This document shows positions 37,218-45,845 of a stretch of DNA of 64,000 nt, one piece after another; within the stretch, counting starts at the first letter, position 1, and every line of letters begins with the position of its first letter. The translations under genes were made by a program, and so were the position numbers. A model generated the notes under the pieces. It made no database searches, was not told the origin of the DNA, and was given only the letters and a program-made list of their open reading frames with translations. The DNA comes from SOJA01 sp964598485 (GTDB lineage Archaea; Thermoproteota; Bathyarchaeia; Bathyarchaeales; Bathycorpusculaceae), in contig CAZRCD010000001.1 in the NCBI GenBank assembly GCA_964598485.1, positions 1 through 64,000 on the forward strand, read 5' to 3'.

Positions 37218-38948
37218 ATGTTTGAAGTTGCGTTTAAATATAACAGCCATAACCATTGTATAACGAGCTTGGGGGTGCTTGCAGTCGAAAAAATCATTGT
37301 AACAACAGCCCTAATATATGCAAACGGCGAAATCCATTTAGGACATATAACTTCCACTTATCTGCCAGCCGATATATTTGTAAGATTCTGCAGACTCAGA
37401 GGCAACAACATAATTCATGTAGGCGCCACAGACGACTTCGGGACTCCCATACTTGTTGAAGCTGAACGAAAGAGAGTAAGCCCAGAAGAATTTGTGGATT
37501 ATTGGAACAAGAGAGACCTAAAAGACTTCAACGACCTAGGAATATCATTTGACATATTCTCCAAAACAAGCTCCAAAGAAAACATTGAGCTCACACAACA
37601 TTTCTTTGAAAAACTCTACGAAAAGGGCTACATCTATAAACAAATCATATGGCAACCATACTGCGAAAACTGCAAAAAGTTCCTCCCAGACCGCTACGTC
37701 AAGGGCACATGTCCCTACTGCGGCGCAACTGAGCAATATTCAGACAGCTGCGAAGAATGTGGAAGAATATTTCAATCAGGAGAAATCTTAGACCCTCACT
37801 GCGCCATCTGTGGTTCAAAACCCATGAGTAAGCAAAGTGAACATTATTTCTTCAAGCTCAGTGATTTCTCAGGTAAGCTTGAGAAGTGGCTGGTGGAAAA
37901 CGAGAACCTTCAGTCAGAAGTCAAAAATTATGTGTTAAACTGGGTAAGAGGAGGCTTGAAAGACTGGGATATCAGCCGTGACTTGGGTTGGGGCATACCC
38001 GTTCCTCTGGAAGAAGCGAAGGGAAAAGTGCTTTACGTTTGGTTTAACAATCACCTTGGCTACATTTCAACTGCACTGAAATACTTTGAGGAAAAAGGGA
38101 TTGATGGAAATGAAGCTTGGAACTCATCGAGGATTTATCATTTCATCGGGAAAGACATAGTGTATCATCATTACTTGTTTTTGCCCGCCATGAGAATGGG
38201 AGAGGAAAGGTTCAAGCTTCCAGAGTTCATTCCGACAAGAGGTTACTTCACGCTTGAGGGACGAAAATTCTCGAAGAGTCGAGAATGGTACATAAGTGTA
38301 AGAGAGTTCCTAGACAAGTTCCCTCCAGACTATCTGAGGTACTATTTAGCCGCGATTACTCCTTACAGTCAATCAGATGTGAACTTCAACTGGGAACACT
38401 TTCAAAAAAGGATAAACAACGAACTCATAGCCAACGTCGGCAACTTTATACATCGAGTTCTAACTTTTGTCTGGTCAAACTATGATGGAAAAGTGCCTGA
38501 AACTGACACTTTTGACGAGTTGGATCGAGAACTGGTTGAGAAACTTAGAGCAGCGGTGATAGACGTGGCCCAAGAAATCGATAGAATAGAATTGAGCAGA
38601 GGGCTGAGGAAAATCATTGAATTCTCGACTTTCTGTAACCAATACTTTCAGCGGAAAAAACCGTGGGTCAACAAGGATGAAGCGAAGACAGCCCTTTACC
38701 TATGCGTCAACGTAGTTAGAAGTCTAGCCATCCTATTGGAACCCTACATACCTTTCTCGGCTGAAAACCTTTGGAAACAATTGAACTTGGAAGGAACTTT
38801 GCATGAACAAAACTGGAACACAGCTTCGGAATTAAGGGTTCCTAGTGGACACGAAATTAACAAACCCACCGTGCTCTTTAAGAAAGTGGAAGATGAAGAC
38901 ATAAGGACGGAACGAGAAAAACTGCAAAGACTGAGCAAAAAAACATAA
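37218..38948 (+). CDS. metG: Methionyl-tRNA synthetase
   Basis: Class I synthetase, up to 576 residues. HIGH motif GEIHLGH, KMSKS-type motif GRKFSKSR, and two zinc knuckles in the insertion (CENCKK...CPYC; CEEC...CAIC) as in archaeal MetG. It charges tRNA-Met. The first 20 or so residues before KIIVTTALIYANGEIHLGH are not conserved in the family; a TTG (37269) or GTG (37275) next to a GGGGGTG is a more likely start. There is no C-terminal EMAP-type tRNA-binding domain. Confidence 0.96.
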   Translation: MFEVAFKYNSHNHCITSLGVLAVEKIIVTTALIYANGEIHLGHITSTYLPADIFVRFCRLRGNNIIHVGATDDFGTPILVEAERKRVSPEEFVDYWNKRDLKDFNDLGISFDIFSKTSSKENIELTQHFFEKLYEKGYIYKQIIWQPYCENCKKFLPDRYVKGTCPYCGATEQYSDSCEECGRIFQSGEILDPHCAICGSKPMSKQSEHYFFKLSDFSGKLEKWLVENENLQSEVKNYVLNWVRGGLKDWDISRDLGWGIPVPLEEAKGKVLYVWFNNHLGYISTALKYFEEKGIDGNEAWNSSRIYHFIGKDIVYHHYLFLPAMRMGEERFKLPEFIPTRGYFTLEGRKFSKSREWYISVREFLDKFPPDYLRYYLAAITPYSQSDVNFNWEHFQKRINNELIANVGNFIHRVLTFVWSNYDGKVPETDTFDELDRELVEKLRAAVIDVAQEIDRIELSRGLRKIIEFSTFCNQYFQRKKPWVNKDEAKTALYLCVNVVRSLAILLEPYIPFSAENLWKQLNLEGTLHEQNWNTASELRVPSGHEINKPTVLFKKVEDEDIRTEREKLQRLSKKT

Positions 38949-39039
38949 AAAATTAGATTCTAGAGCGCCTTTAACGGCTTTAACGTTAAATCTTATTACA
39001 GACATACATAGTTATTGGAGATTTTGAGCGGTGCACAAA

Positions 39040-39627
39040 ATGGAAAAACAGACATCTGAGCCAAATGAAAGTGTCGAACAGAAGCAAGCCTTAGAAAAAA
39101 TGCAAAGAGAGCTTGCTCTGGTGGAGGCTGCACTGTATGTTACGGGTCGCCCGTTAGACCTTAATGAATTGTGTTCAGTTTTGAAAACGCGTTCAAAAAA
39201 CAAAACTCGAAAGCTTGTAAGAATGCTTATGAAAGAATATGCAAACAGAAAGACAGCCCTTGAAATTTTAGAGTTGAAGGATGAAAGATATGTTTTGCAG
39301 TTGAGGACTGAATTCACGCCTTATGTTAAGAAGCTTGTTAAGAAGCCGTTGCTTTCCACAGGTCCGTTGAAGACTCTTGCTTACATTGCTTACAGGCAAC
39401 CAGTTTCCCAAAAGAGGGTTGCTGAAATGCGAGGACATCATTCTTATGGTCATATTAAACAGTTAAAGGAGATGGATTTGATTATAGGCGAAAGAAAGCG
39501 GCGTTCAACGTTTCTGAGAACGACCGAGTATTTTGCTGATTACTTCGGTTTAAGCCATGAGCTTTCAGCCATGAAAAGACAGCTAAGGAAGGTTTTTGAA
39601 CAGAAGATCATGCCTAAGGAGAAGTGA
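39040..39627 (+). CDS. scpB: Segregation and condensation protein ScpB
   Basis: 195 residues from ATG 39040, chosen because GCGGTG lies 6 nt before it; a GTG at 39031 would overlap this site. Two winged-helix segments typical of ScpB are visible (LALVEAALYVTGRPLDLNEL; LLSTGPLKTLAYIAYRQPVS, then RGHHSYGHIKQLKEMDLI). It works with SMC and ScpA, encoded 3 kb upstream on the same strand but separated by the flavodoxin and metG genes. Confidence 0.92.
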   Translation: MEKQTSEPNESVEQKQALEKMQRELALVEAALYVTGRPLDLNELCSVLKTRSKNKTRKLVRMLMKEYANRKTALEILELKDERYVLQLRTEFTPYVKKLVKKPLLSTGPLKTLAYIAYRQPVSQKRVAEMRGHHSYGHIKQLKEMDLIIGERKRRSTFLRTTEYFADYFGLSHELSAMKRQLRKVFEQKIMPKEK

Positions 39628-39652
39628 AAGGTTTCCAGAACAAGATGGATAG

Positions 39653-39666
39653 GTTTATATTTTAAA
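39653..39666 (+). promoter_or_regulatory. Putative TATA box of the eS8 gene
   Basis: TTTATATTTTAAA lies about 50-60 nt upstream of the eS8 ATG in an otherwise short spacer. Confidence 0.5.
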
Positions 39667-39716
39667 TAGCGATGATACTCAACACTTGAGTTTAGCAAAA
39701 CATGGAGAAGTGAAAA

Positions 39717-40115
39717 ATGTCGGTTTGGCACGGTGACTCGCACAAGAAAAAGCCTTCAGGCGGCAGAAAAAGAGGCTGTAGAAAAAAGAGGAAGTTTGAG
39801 CAAGGCTTGTTTCCTGCTGAAACGATCTTAGGTGAGACAAAACGAAAAGTTAAACGCCAAAAAGGTGGAAACATAAAGGTCAAGGTTTTGAGAGACAAAT
39901 ATGCATGTGTGACAGATCCTAAAAGTGGAAAGACAGAGAAAGTTGAAGTTAAACGTGTTATTAGGAACCCGGCAAATGTTGATTACGACCGCAGAGGCGT
40001 AATAACGAAAGGGGCAATAATTGAAACGCCTAAAGGCTTGGCACGTGTCACTTCGCGTCCGGGACAAACTGGCGTAATGAACGCTATCCTAATCGGCGAA
40101 GAAAAGATTGGGTAG
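39717..40115 (+). CDS. rps8e: Small ribosomal subunit protein eS8
   Basis: 132 residues, the usual archaeal length. HGDSHKKKPSGGRKRGCRKK, FPAETILGETK, NPANVDYDRRGVITKGAIIE and RPGQTGVMNA are the eS8 signature stretches. It binds 16S rRNA in the small subunit. It is monocistronic and convergent with the integrase-like gene, 3 nt apart. Confidence 0.96.
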   Translation: MSVWHGDSHKKKPSGGRKRGCRKKRKFEQGLFPAETILGETKRKVKRQKGGNIKVKVLRDKYACVTDPKSGKTEKVEVKRVIRNPANVDYDRRGVITKGAIIETPKGLARVTSRPGQTGVMNAILIGEEKIG

Positions 40116-40118
40116 TTT

Positions 40119-41342
40119 TCAATTCATTTTAGAATGCGATGCGAATTCTTTACGAACAATGAATCCTATGGCTTCCATTTCTGTCATTTGTGGGTTCAGT
40201 GTTAGGGCGTTCCGTATTTTTGCTTCAAGCTCTTTTATTCCAAGTGATTTCACAAACTCTTTGACAATTACCAGTTTGCTGAGTTCTGATCTGCCAAAGT
40301 TACAAATCAGATATTTTCGTTCAATATCACCGATGTCGTATTTCATACCTTGAACGGGATTTCCCATAAGATGTTTCTTTGTTTCCAAGTCTAAAATCGA
40401 TCCATTCAACTCTGCTTCAAATGCTTTTCTTACAGAATTAGGTTGAGTTTTTTCCCGTTGTAAGCCCGCCCGCTCTGCCGAGTCTTTAATAACACGCCAG
40501 ATGCTTGAAACAGCCATTCTGTCTCCAAAAGGCACGTTTTTTCCTTCAGAAGCAAATAAGGGACTGTTGTCCGTTAACTCTCTTACATCAGCTCCTTTCT
40601 CCCTCATTTTCCGTGTTTTTCTTTTTCTTTCGGTGACATATGCTCTCAAAGCATTGCAAGCCTCAGCCCCAAAAAAAGCAAAAAACGGCACCTGCGAAGC
40701 TTTCTTATTGATGCGAGATGTAATATGCATTCGTATGGGAATTCTATTGTTTTCAAGCTGATTTTTGATGCGCCCATAATCGAGATTCCGTAACGCAGTT
40801 ATCCCAAGTCCACTCTGATACATACACAGAATTATAGCTCGGTTTCGAAGAAAACCAGCGTAGTCAGCCATAGCGTAAACTTGATCTTTGCTGAGAATAA
40901 CCTCTTCTTTTTTGGCCTGTCTAGAAATGCGTTCAAGTTCCAGAGAGATGCCGTTCGCTTTAAAAAAAGATGTCAGACAGGTCCTTACGTGTCTTGCTCT
41001 TTCTCGTTTACCAGAACTTAATAGTTCATTTATGAAGTCTTGCACAAGCTTTGTGGTTGCAGGAGTTGCGGAAGTCGGTTCTTCTCGCGGCTCAATTTTT
41101 TTAGCAGTAGACCCAATGGCGATCAACTCGTTCGGGCTCTTGCCTGAGTATTTAGTGAACTTATATAAGGTTCTGAGAAAACTGGGAATAGTTGTTCTCC
41201 ATCCTGCTTTCTTTTTTAAATTCATGGTCCATTTTTTGACGCTTTCGTCTTTTAGCAACGATTTATATTCGGGAGCCTTGCTGACGAAATAGCCGCGTTT
41301 ACTTCGTTCACGCCAGTCTTCTTTTAACATTTCATTATTCAC
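40119..41342 (-). CDS. Tyrosine recombinase/integrase-like protein
   Basis: 407 residues. An N-terminal SAM-like DNA-binding half (residues 50-130) is followed by a tyrosine-recombinase catalytic half. YQSGLGITALRNLDYG has the first-box shape, but the usual Arg of GLR is Gly180, with Arg185 nearby. The second box reads PNSVRK (Arg305, His replaced by Asn302), then HLMGN (His324) and Tyr335 as the likely nucleophile. Substitutions at two usual catalytic positions mean activity is uncertain. It sits between eS8 and rpoH with no phage genes and no seen attachment repeats. It could be a domesticated Xer-like protein. Confidence 0.75.
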   Translation of the reverse strand: MNNEMLKEDWRERSKRGYFVSKAPEYKSLLKDESVKKWTMNLKKKAGWRTTIPSFLRTLYKFTKYSGKSPNELIAIGSTAKKIEPREEPTSATPATTKLVQDFINELLSSGKRERARHVRTCLTSFFKANGISLELERISRQAKKEEVILSKDQVYAMADYAGFLRNRAIILCMYQSGLGITALRNLDYGRIKNQLENNRIPIRMHITSRINKKASQVPFFAFFGAEACNALRAYVTERKRKTRKMREKGADVRELTDNSPLFASEGKNVPFGDRMAVSSIWRVIKDSAERAGLQREKTQPNSVRKAFEAELNGSILDLETKKHLMGNPVQGMKYDIGDIERKYLICNFGRSELSKLVIVKEFVKSLGIKELEAKIRNALTLNPQMTEMEAIGFIVRKEFASHSKMN

Positions 41343-41353
41343 AGTTTAATTAT

Positions 41354-41947
41354 TTAGAGTCTAATTCTTTCTTTTGGATCTGTAATCACTAATCTGTATG
41401 CGATGTGTTTTCCAGCTGTGGGGCTTTTTCTAGCCACCTTAATGATATCTCCAGGCTTTGCGCCTACTGCAATTACAGCGACATCTGATGCTTCAATTCG
41501 GGGAAGTTGATGCGGCTCTATATGATACTTTTCTAAAAGGTCTTTCGCTTTTTCAGGTGGAAGAATTTCATGTTTCGGCACCAACTTGTGTTTGAAAATG
41601 TTGAAGGATGGAAAAACCCTGGGAATTAACTCAATACCATACTTCTTTGCTTCTCTCTTAGCCGCCCAAGTGTATCGTACGTTAGCAACTATAACTCCTT
41701 TTTCAACTCCAATTTCGTCCATAAGCTTTCTCAGGTTTCTAACAAAGGCTACCCCTACTACTTTTCGGTTCGGCATGCACAAAATAACTGCCCTTTTTCC
41801 CTTACGAAGTTTAACGATAAACTTGATAGTATCCTCTTGCTCCTCGCGTTTCATCAGCTTATAACCTCTAAGCTTCATAAGGATTAGAGCTTTTCTTTCC
41901 TCAAGTGTTTGATCTTCAATGGAAGACTCACGCTTGCGGTTCTTTAT
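41354..41947 (-). CDS. rpoH: RNA polymerase subunit RpoH (Rpb5) with N-terminal jaw-like extension; probable AUA start
   Basis: The C-terminal 80 residues (HKLVPKHEIL, HQLPRIEASD, GAKPGDIIKVARKSPTAG, YRLV) are RpoH/Rpb5, the assembly domain of archaeal polymerase. Before it lie about 115 residues unlike the usual archaeal subunit: LEERKALILMKLRGYKLMK, KRAVILCMPNRKVVGVAFV, GVEKGVIVANVRYTWAAKRE, AKKYGIELI. By eye these follow the jaw domain of eukaryotic Rpb5 (ends ...GILVV...ELI... HxLVPxH). Start: the first ATG is 41878, but the frame is open to an ATA at 41947 that stands exactly 4 nt after a perfect GGAGGTGA (41959-41952), giving 197 residues. No rpoB follows; the next gene is the integrase-like one. 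Confidence 0.85.
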   Translation of the reverse strand: MKNRKRESSIEDQTLEERKALILMKLRGYKLMKREEQEDTIKFIVKLRKGKRAVILCMPNRKVVGVAFVRNLRKLMDEIGVEKGVIVANVRYTWAAKREAKKYGIELIPRVFPSFNIFKHKLVPKHEILPPEKAKDLLEKYHIEPHQLPRIEASDVAVIAVGAKPGDIIKVARKSPTAGKHIAYRLVITDPKERIRL

Positions 41948-42004
41948 AACGTCACCTCCAAAAAAAGGGAAAATAAAGGTATTGCAACGTAAAATTCTCC
42001 AGAT

Positions 42005-42148
42005 TTACCTCAACTGCTGTCTGAGAAGTTCTGCAACAACTTCTGACGGCGTTTTGTTCGCTGTGTCCGCTTTTGTCTTTAGCTTTCTCATTAAATCTGC
42101 ATCTAAGCTAACTTCTAGCTTCGAAGTAGATGGTTGTGGTGTAGTCAA
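42005..42148 (-). CDS. Small ribbon-helix-helix protein
   Basis: 47 residues from TTG 42148 with AGGTGA 5 nt before it. SKLEVSLDADLMRKLKTKAD and TPSEVVAELLRQQLR give the short beta-strand and two helices of CopG/Arc-type (RHH) DNA-binding proteins, which bind as dimers and usually repress small operons. No toxin partner is adjacent. It could autoregulate or act on the divergent nucleotidyltransferase operon starting 127 nt away. Confidence 0.75.
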   Translation of the reverse strand: MTTPQPSTSKLEVSLDADLMRKLKTKADTANKTPSEVVAELLRQQLR

Positions 42149-42274
42149 CGTTTTCACCTTTTACCTCGCCACGGTATTTGTAAGAATTGCTATATAAGAT
42201 TTGCTATTTTTCATTTAAATCGAAAGTCTTTTAAATTCCCAGACCCAACATAAATGGTTGTCAAGGTGAAAAGC

Positions 42275-43012
42275 GTGAGCGATAGAACAATGCGTGCAGT
42301 GATACTTGCTGCTGGATGTGGAGAACGGCTACTTCCACTCACAAAAACCTCTCCGAAACCTCTCACTCCAGTTTTAGGGAAACCACTACTAAGATACACC
42401 ATTGAAACCCTAAAAGAGGCCGCGGTAGAAGACATAATCATCGTCACAGGCTATCTAAGCCATTCTATACAAGAATATTTTGGTGACGGGTCAAAATTCC
42501 ATGTAAAAATAAGATACGCATATAATCCTGTCTACAAAAACGGAAACGGCACTTCGTTAAAAGTTGCACAAGCACTACTAGCTAAAGATGAAGCTTTTCT
42601 GCTGTTGATGTCAGACCATCTCATTGACGTAAACATCGTGAATAAAGCCTTACGAAACATCGAACATAGACCGCTACTTTGTGTAGATCGAGAACCACGT
42701 TATCCCTCGCAGATTAAAGATGCAACTAGGGTGCTTGTGAACTCGAAAGGATACATAGTAAATATCGGCAAAGAGATTAAATGCTGGAACGGTGTTGACA
42801 CAGGAGTCTTTCTCTTAGACAACAATGTCTTTGAAATGATGGAGCAAACCGAGAAATCATCACATTTGGCTACAACTAGTAGTTGCATAAGAAGAATGAT
42901 TGCAAATGGAAAGCCCCTATGGGCTTGCGACGTTTCGAGACTCTTCTGGCTCGACATCGACACGGTTGATGACTTGAAAAATGCGGAATTAATATTACAG
43001 GAAGAAAAGTGA
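42275..43012 (+). CDS. Nucleotidyltransferase, probably inositol-1-phosphate cytidylyltransferase-like
   Basis: 245 residues from GTG 42275, chosen since AGGTGA lies 5 nt before it (an ATG at 42254 precedes that site). RAVILAAGCGERLLPLTKTS and PKPLTPVLGKPLL are the nucleotide-binding loop; LLLMSDHLID and WLDIDTVDD give the metal-binding Asp positions. Sugar-phosphate nucleotidyltransferases share this fold. The next gene is a CDP-alcohol phosphotransferase joined by TGAATG, the same order as the fused IPCT-DIPPS protein of di-myo-inositol phosphate makers. So CTP:inositol-1-phosphate is the most likely substrate pair, by context. Confidence 0.78.
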   Translation: MSDRTMRAVILAAGCGERLLPLTKTSPKPLTPVLGKPLLRYTIETLKEAAVEDIIIVTGYLSHSIQEYFGDGSKFHVKIRYAYNPVYKNGNGTSLKVAQALLAKDEAFLLLMSDHLIDVNIVNKALRNIEHRPLLCVDREPRYPSQIKDATRVLVNSKGYIVNIGKEIKCWNGVDTGVFLLDNNVFEMMEQTEKSSHLATTSSCIRRMIANGKPLWACDVSRLFWLDIDTVDDLKNAELILQEEK

Positions 43013-43627
43013 ATGCCGAAAGAATGGGACGGCATAATCTCTCAAGTCATCAATAGAAAGTTCTCTCGTCCCACTGCACGTTTCTTAGCAGATCATACAA
43101 AAGCAACACCGAATCAGATGACTATTCTAAGTTTTCTCGTAGGAGTTGCATCTGGATTCTTTTTCTACGATCATCCATTGACTGGAGGATTACTAGCTCA
43201 AATCAGCTCCATTTTGGATGGTGTGGATGGTGATCTTGCCATTTTTACTGAACAAACATCTTCTTTCGGAGGGTTTATGGATTCTCTACTTGACCGTTAT
43301 GCTGATGCGGCTATTTTGATAGGAATGACTTATCATATTTTCTCGAAGCAAACAACTGTCACAAGCATATTTGTAGGATTCGCTGCTTTGGCGGGTTCAT
43401 TTATGGTTAGTTACACCAGAACACGAGCGAAAAGTGATTTAGGTGTCGTTTTTGAATCAGGTATATCAGGATACGCCGCCAATCGGGATGTACGCCTTTT
43501 CATTGTGATGCTTGGAGGCATCTTTAATCAAGTTTTCGTATGCCTCGTAGTGTTAGCGGTTTTAACAAACTTTGTTGTCGTAACAAGAATGTGGAATCTC
43601 TACGGTCGTTCAGGTGATGAATCATGA
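43013..43627 (+). CDS. CDP-alcohol phosphatidyltransferase family membrane enzyme
   Basis: 204 residues with several membrane helices. The family signature DG-x2-AR-x8-G-x3-D-x3-D is seen as DGVDGDLAIFTEQTSSFGGF followed by MDSLLDRYAD, with all Asp residues present but the usual Arg after Ala replaced by Ile. It would condense a CDP-activated alcohol (such as CDP-inositol from the gene before) with a second alcohol phosphate, giving a polar lipid headgroup or a soluble diester. It directly follows the nucleotidyltransferase and overlaps the next gene by 4 nt. Confidence 0.85.
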   Translation: MPKEWDGIISQVINRKFSRPTARFLADHTKATPNQMTILSFLVGVASGFFFYDHPLTGGLLAQISSILDGVDGDLAIFTEQTSSFGGFMDSLLDRYADAAILIGMTYHIFSKQTTVTSIFVGFAALAGSFMVSYTRTRAKSDLGVVFESGISGYAANRDVRLFIVMLGGIFNQVFVCLVVLAVLTNFVVVTRMWNLYGRSGDES

Positions 43628-44466
43628 TGTTGGGGGTAGCGAATTCCATCGGTCTCAACATGCCGCTCGCCGATTTTCTAGATTTTGCTACAGGGCTGAA
43701 AGTCAGATTTGTAGAAATCAAGATGGATGAACCCTATTTACTGTCTGCACTCTCCAAAACTAAAGATAGAAAATCGATAAAAGACATCGTTAAGTCCTTT
43801 GATTTCAAGTATTCCGTACATGCGCCCTACATTGGCATCAACCTGGCCAGCATAAACCAAACCCTTAGAAAAGCCTCTGAAAAATCGATACTTGAAAGCA
43901 TAGTATTTGCCGCTGATATTGATGCAAAAATGGTTGTGTCCCATGTTGGTCGCTTGTCGAGGGACTACCCAAAACAGATGATTACTCAATCTTTGAAAAA
44001 TACGATACCCTGTTTAAGAAAACTTACAAACGCGTCTAAAGACCATGGAATCATATTCACCATAGAAAACGACCATAGATCAAACGATCAAATCCTCGCT
44101 GGTTATCCTGAACAGCTGATGTTTCTTATCCAAGAAGCTGGATGTAAATTTACCCTCGACGTCGGTCACGCGAACACTATAACAAAAATCGAAGCCTTCA
44201 TAGGCACGCTAGCAGAACACATAGTCAACCTTCACTTGCACGACAATGACGGTGAACAAGATGCGCATCTATCTCTCGGAAAGGGAAACATAAATTTCTC
44301 AGCAGTCTTAGCAAACCTAAGAAAAATACAATACAAAGGTCCATTAACAGTCGAAGTTCATTCGTCTTCAGGGTTAAAAGAAAGCGTGACACTACTGGAT
44401 GTACTTTTCGAACGTATACATTCGTTTAAAACAAACGCATATGGTGAGGAGAAAAGACATATATGA
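43624..44466 (+). CDS. TIM-barrel sugar phosphate isomerase/AP endonuclease-family protein
   Basis: 280 residues of the xylose-isomerase-like barrel. Metal ligand positions are visible: YSVHAPYI, VSHVGRL, FTIENDH, LDVGHAN, LHLHDNDG, and VEVHSS. Family members are isomerases, epimerases or endonuclease IV. Its place in an operon with inositol-type transfer enzymes (ATGA overlap upstream, overlap with the small membrane gene downstream) suggests it makes or remodels the polyol or sugar phosphate used here. The exact reaction is unknown. Confidence 0.8.
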   Translation: MMLGVANSIGLNMPLADFLDFATGLKVRFVEIKMDEPYLLSALSKTKDRKSIKDIVKSFDFKYSVHAPYIGINLASINQTLRKASEKSILESIVFAADIDAKMVVSHVGRLSRDYPKQMITQSLKNTIPCLRKLTNASKDHGIIFTIENDHRSNDQILAGYPEQLMFLIQEAGCKFTLDVGHANTITKIEAFIGTLAEHIVNLHLHDNDGEQDAHLSLGKGNINFSAVLANLRKIQYKGPLTVEVHSSSGLKESVTLLDVLFERIHSFKTNAYGEEKRHI

Positions 44467-44642
44467 AGATACAAGACATGATAGAACTTATTCTCTTCGT
44501 AATTTTTGCACTTTTCACGGTAACATTGGGTGGATTAGCTTGGCTTACTGTTGAAACGTTAGAGAGGATAAATCGACTGGTAAATCGTATTTGCAAGTCT
44601 ACAAGACTACCACAAAAGAGAGTTTTAAGAAATGAGGACTAA
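44463..44642 (+). CDS. Small single-helix membrane protein
   Basis: 59 residues from ATG 44463, which overlaps the preceding stop by 4 nt; its own stop overlaps the Sm-like gene start at 44632. KIQDMIELILFVIFALFTVT and LGGLAWLTVETLERINRLVN form a hydrophobic helix and an amphipathic helix, then a basic tail (CKSTRLPQKRVLR). Double translational coupling argues it is real. No family is recognised. Confidence 0.65.
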   Translation: MKIQDMIELILFVIFALFTVTLGGLAWLTVETLERINRLVNRICKSTRLPQKRVLRNED

Positions 44643-44862
44643 AGTTAGGGCGCGCGATATTCTTGAAAAAAGTCTTGGAAAGACTGTGTTTGTAAAGTTA
44701 AAAAACCGCAAAAGCCTAAGAGGAAGATTGGAAGGATTTGATGAACACCTAAACTTGGTCCTTAGGGATGCTGAGTACATAAGCGATGCTGCCAACGTTA
44801 AAAAGCTCGGCTCAATAATACTGCGCGGAGACAACATAGTGACTGTTTCGCCTTCCAGATAA
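44632..44862 (+). CDS. Sm-like (LSm) RNA-binding protein
   Basis: 76 residues with both Sm motifs: VFVKLKNRKSLRGRLEGFDE and HLNLVLRDAEY (Sm1), then GSIILRGDNIVTVSP (Sm2, the ILRGDNI signature). Archaeal Sm proteins form heptameric rings that bind U-rich RNA. It sits at the end of the inositol-type operon. Confidence 0.94.
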   Translation: MRTKVRARDILEKSLGKTVFVKLKNRKSLRGRLEGFDEHLNLVLRDAEYISDAANVKKLGSIILRGDNIVTVSPSR

Positions 44863-44870
44863 TTATATAT

Positions 44871-45836
44871 TTGATGAAGAGTACGCGTGGTGACTTTAAG
44901 GTGCAAAACTCTTTCATTTCAGTAGTAACAGCAACGAGGAACAGAGAAGGGTTTCTAATGGATCTTCTAGAATCCCTGTGCAATCAGTCCTTTCAAGACT
45001 TTGAGGTTATTATAGTTGATGATAGCGATAGATCGAGAAGAAAAGAAAGAATGGCAGACATCGTTGAAACGTATTCCGGTAAACTAAAAATTAATATATT
45101 ACACAACCCCCGCAACATAGGATTGCCATTATCATTAAACCGCGGAGTTTCTAAAGCAAACGGAGATATTATTGTTTTCACCGATGACGATTGCATTGCA
45201 GATAAAAATTGGCTATCACACATTGTCGAACGGTATAAATCTCCCAAAATAGGCGGTGTTGGAGGAAGAGTAGTTCCAATTGAACGAGACGCCTTATGGC
45301 TTCCTACGAAAACGAAGCGTACTCATTTAGTAGGTCGATTAAGTTGGGATCGAAATGTAATAAGCAACTTTGAATTAGGACAAAAGCCTGTTTTTGTGGA
45401 TTTTTTGTCAGGTGCAAACATGTCTTTCAGAAGAGAACTAATTGAAAAAGTAGGAGGCTTTTCACCTGTTTATAAAGGAAATACGTATCGCTTTGAAACT
45501 GGTCTCTCGTTAAAAGTAAAGAAACTCGGTTTTAAGATAATATTTGATCCTAACGCAATTGTTTTCCATCGACGGGCAAATAAGGGCGGATGCAGAGTTA
45601 ACGTTTATGACTGGAACTACTGGTTTAGCCGTAATCACACCTTGTTTGTCCTAAGATGTCTAAAAGGAAAAGTTGTTAAGGTGCTTTTGTTTACACTTGA
45701 ACAATTATTGAGAATACTAAGACATCGAAGGGCTTGTCCTTACGCAAAACCAAAGAAATGGCATCTTGTTCTACAGATGTTTATCAAGGGTTTATTGTAT
45801 GGGCTTCGGACAGGAGGGCTAACGTCAGCGCGCTAA
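44871..45836 (+). CDS. Family 2 glycosyltransferase
   Basis: 321 residues. GT-A fold start FISVVTATRNREGFLMDLLE and VIIVDDSDRS; the metal-binding DxD appears as FTDDDCIADKNWL; later FLSGANMSFRRELIEKVGGF is the acceptor-side motif. The C-terminal third is basic and hydrophobic and may touch the membrane. It likely adds a sugar to a lipid-linked or surface glycan. Starts 8 nt after the Sm-like gene and is convergent with tfb. Confidence 0.88.
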   Translation: MMKSTRGDFKVQNSFISVVTATRNREGFLMDLLESLCNQSFQDFEVIIVDDSDRSRRKERMADIVETYSGKLKINILHNPRNIGLPLSLNRGVSKANGDIIVFTDDDCIADKNWLSHIVERYKSPKIGGVGGRVVPIERDALWLPTKTKRTHLVGRLSWDRNVISNFELGQKPVFVDFLSGANMSFRRELIEKVGGFSPVYKGNTYRFETGLSLKVKKLGFKIIFDPNAIVFHRRANKGGCRVNVYDWNYWFSRNHTLFVLRCLKGKVVKVLLFTLEQLLRILRHRRACPYAKPKKWHLVLQMFIKGLLYGLRTGGLTSAR

Positions 45837-45845
45837 TTGTTGGTG

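Noticed and set aside
40119..41342. Provirus or integrated plasmid at the integrase-like gene
   Set aside because: Flanked by core genes on both sides with no other mobile genes and no attachment repeats seen.
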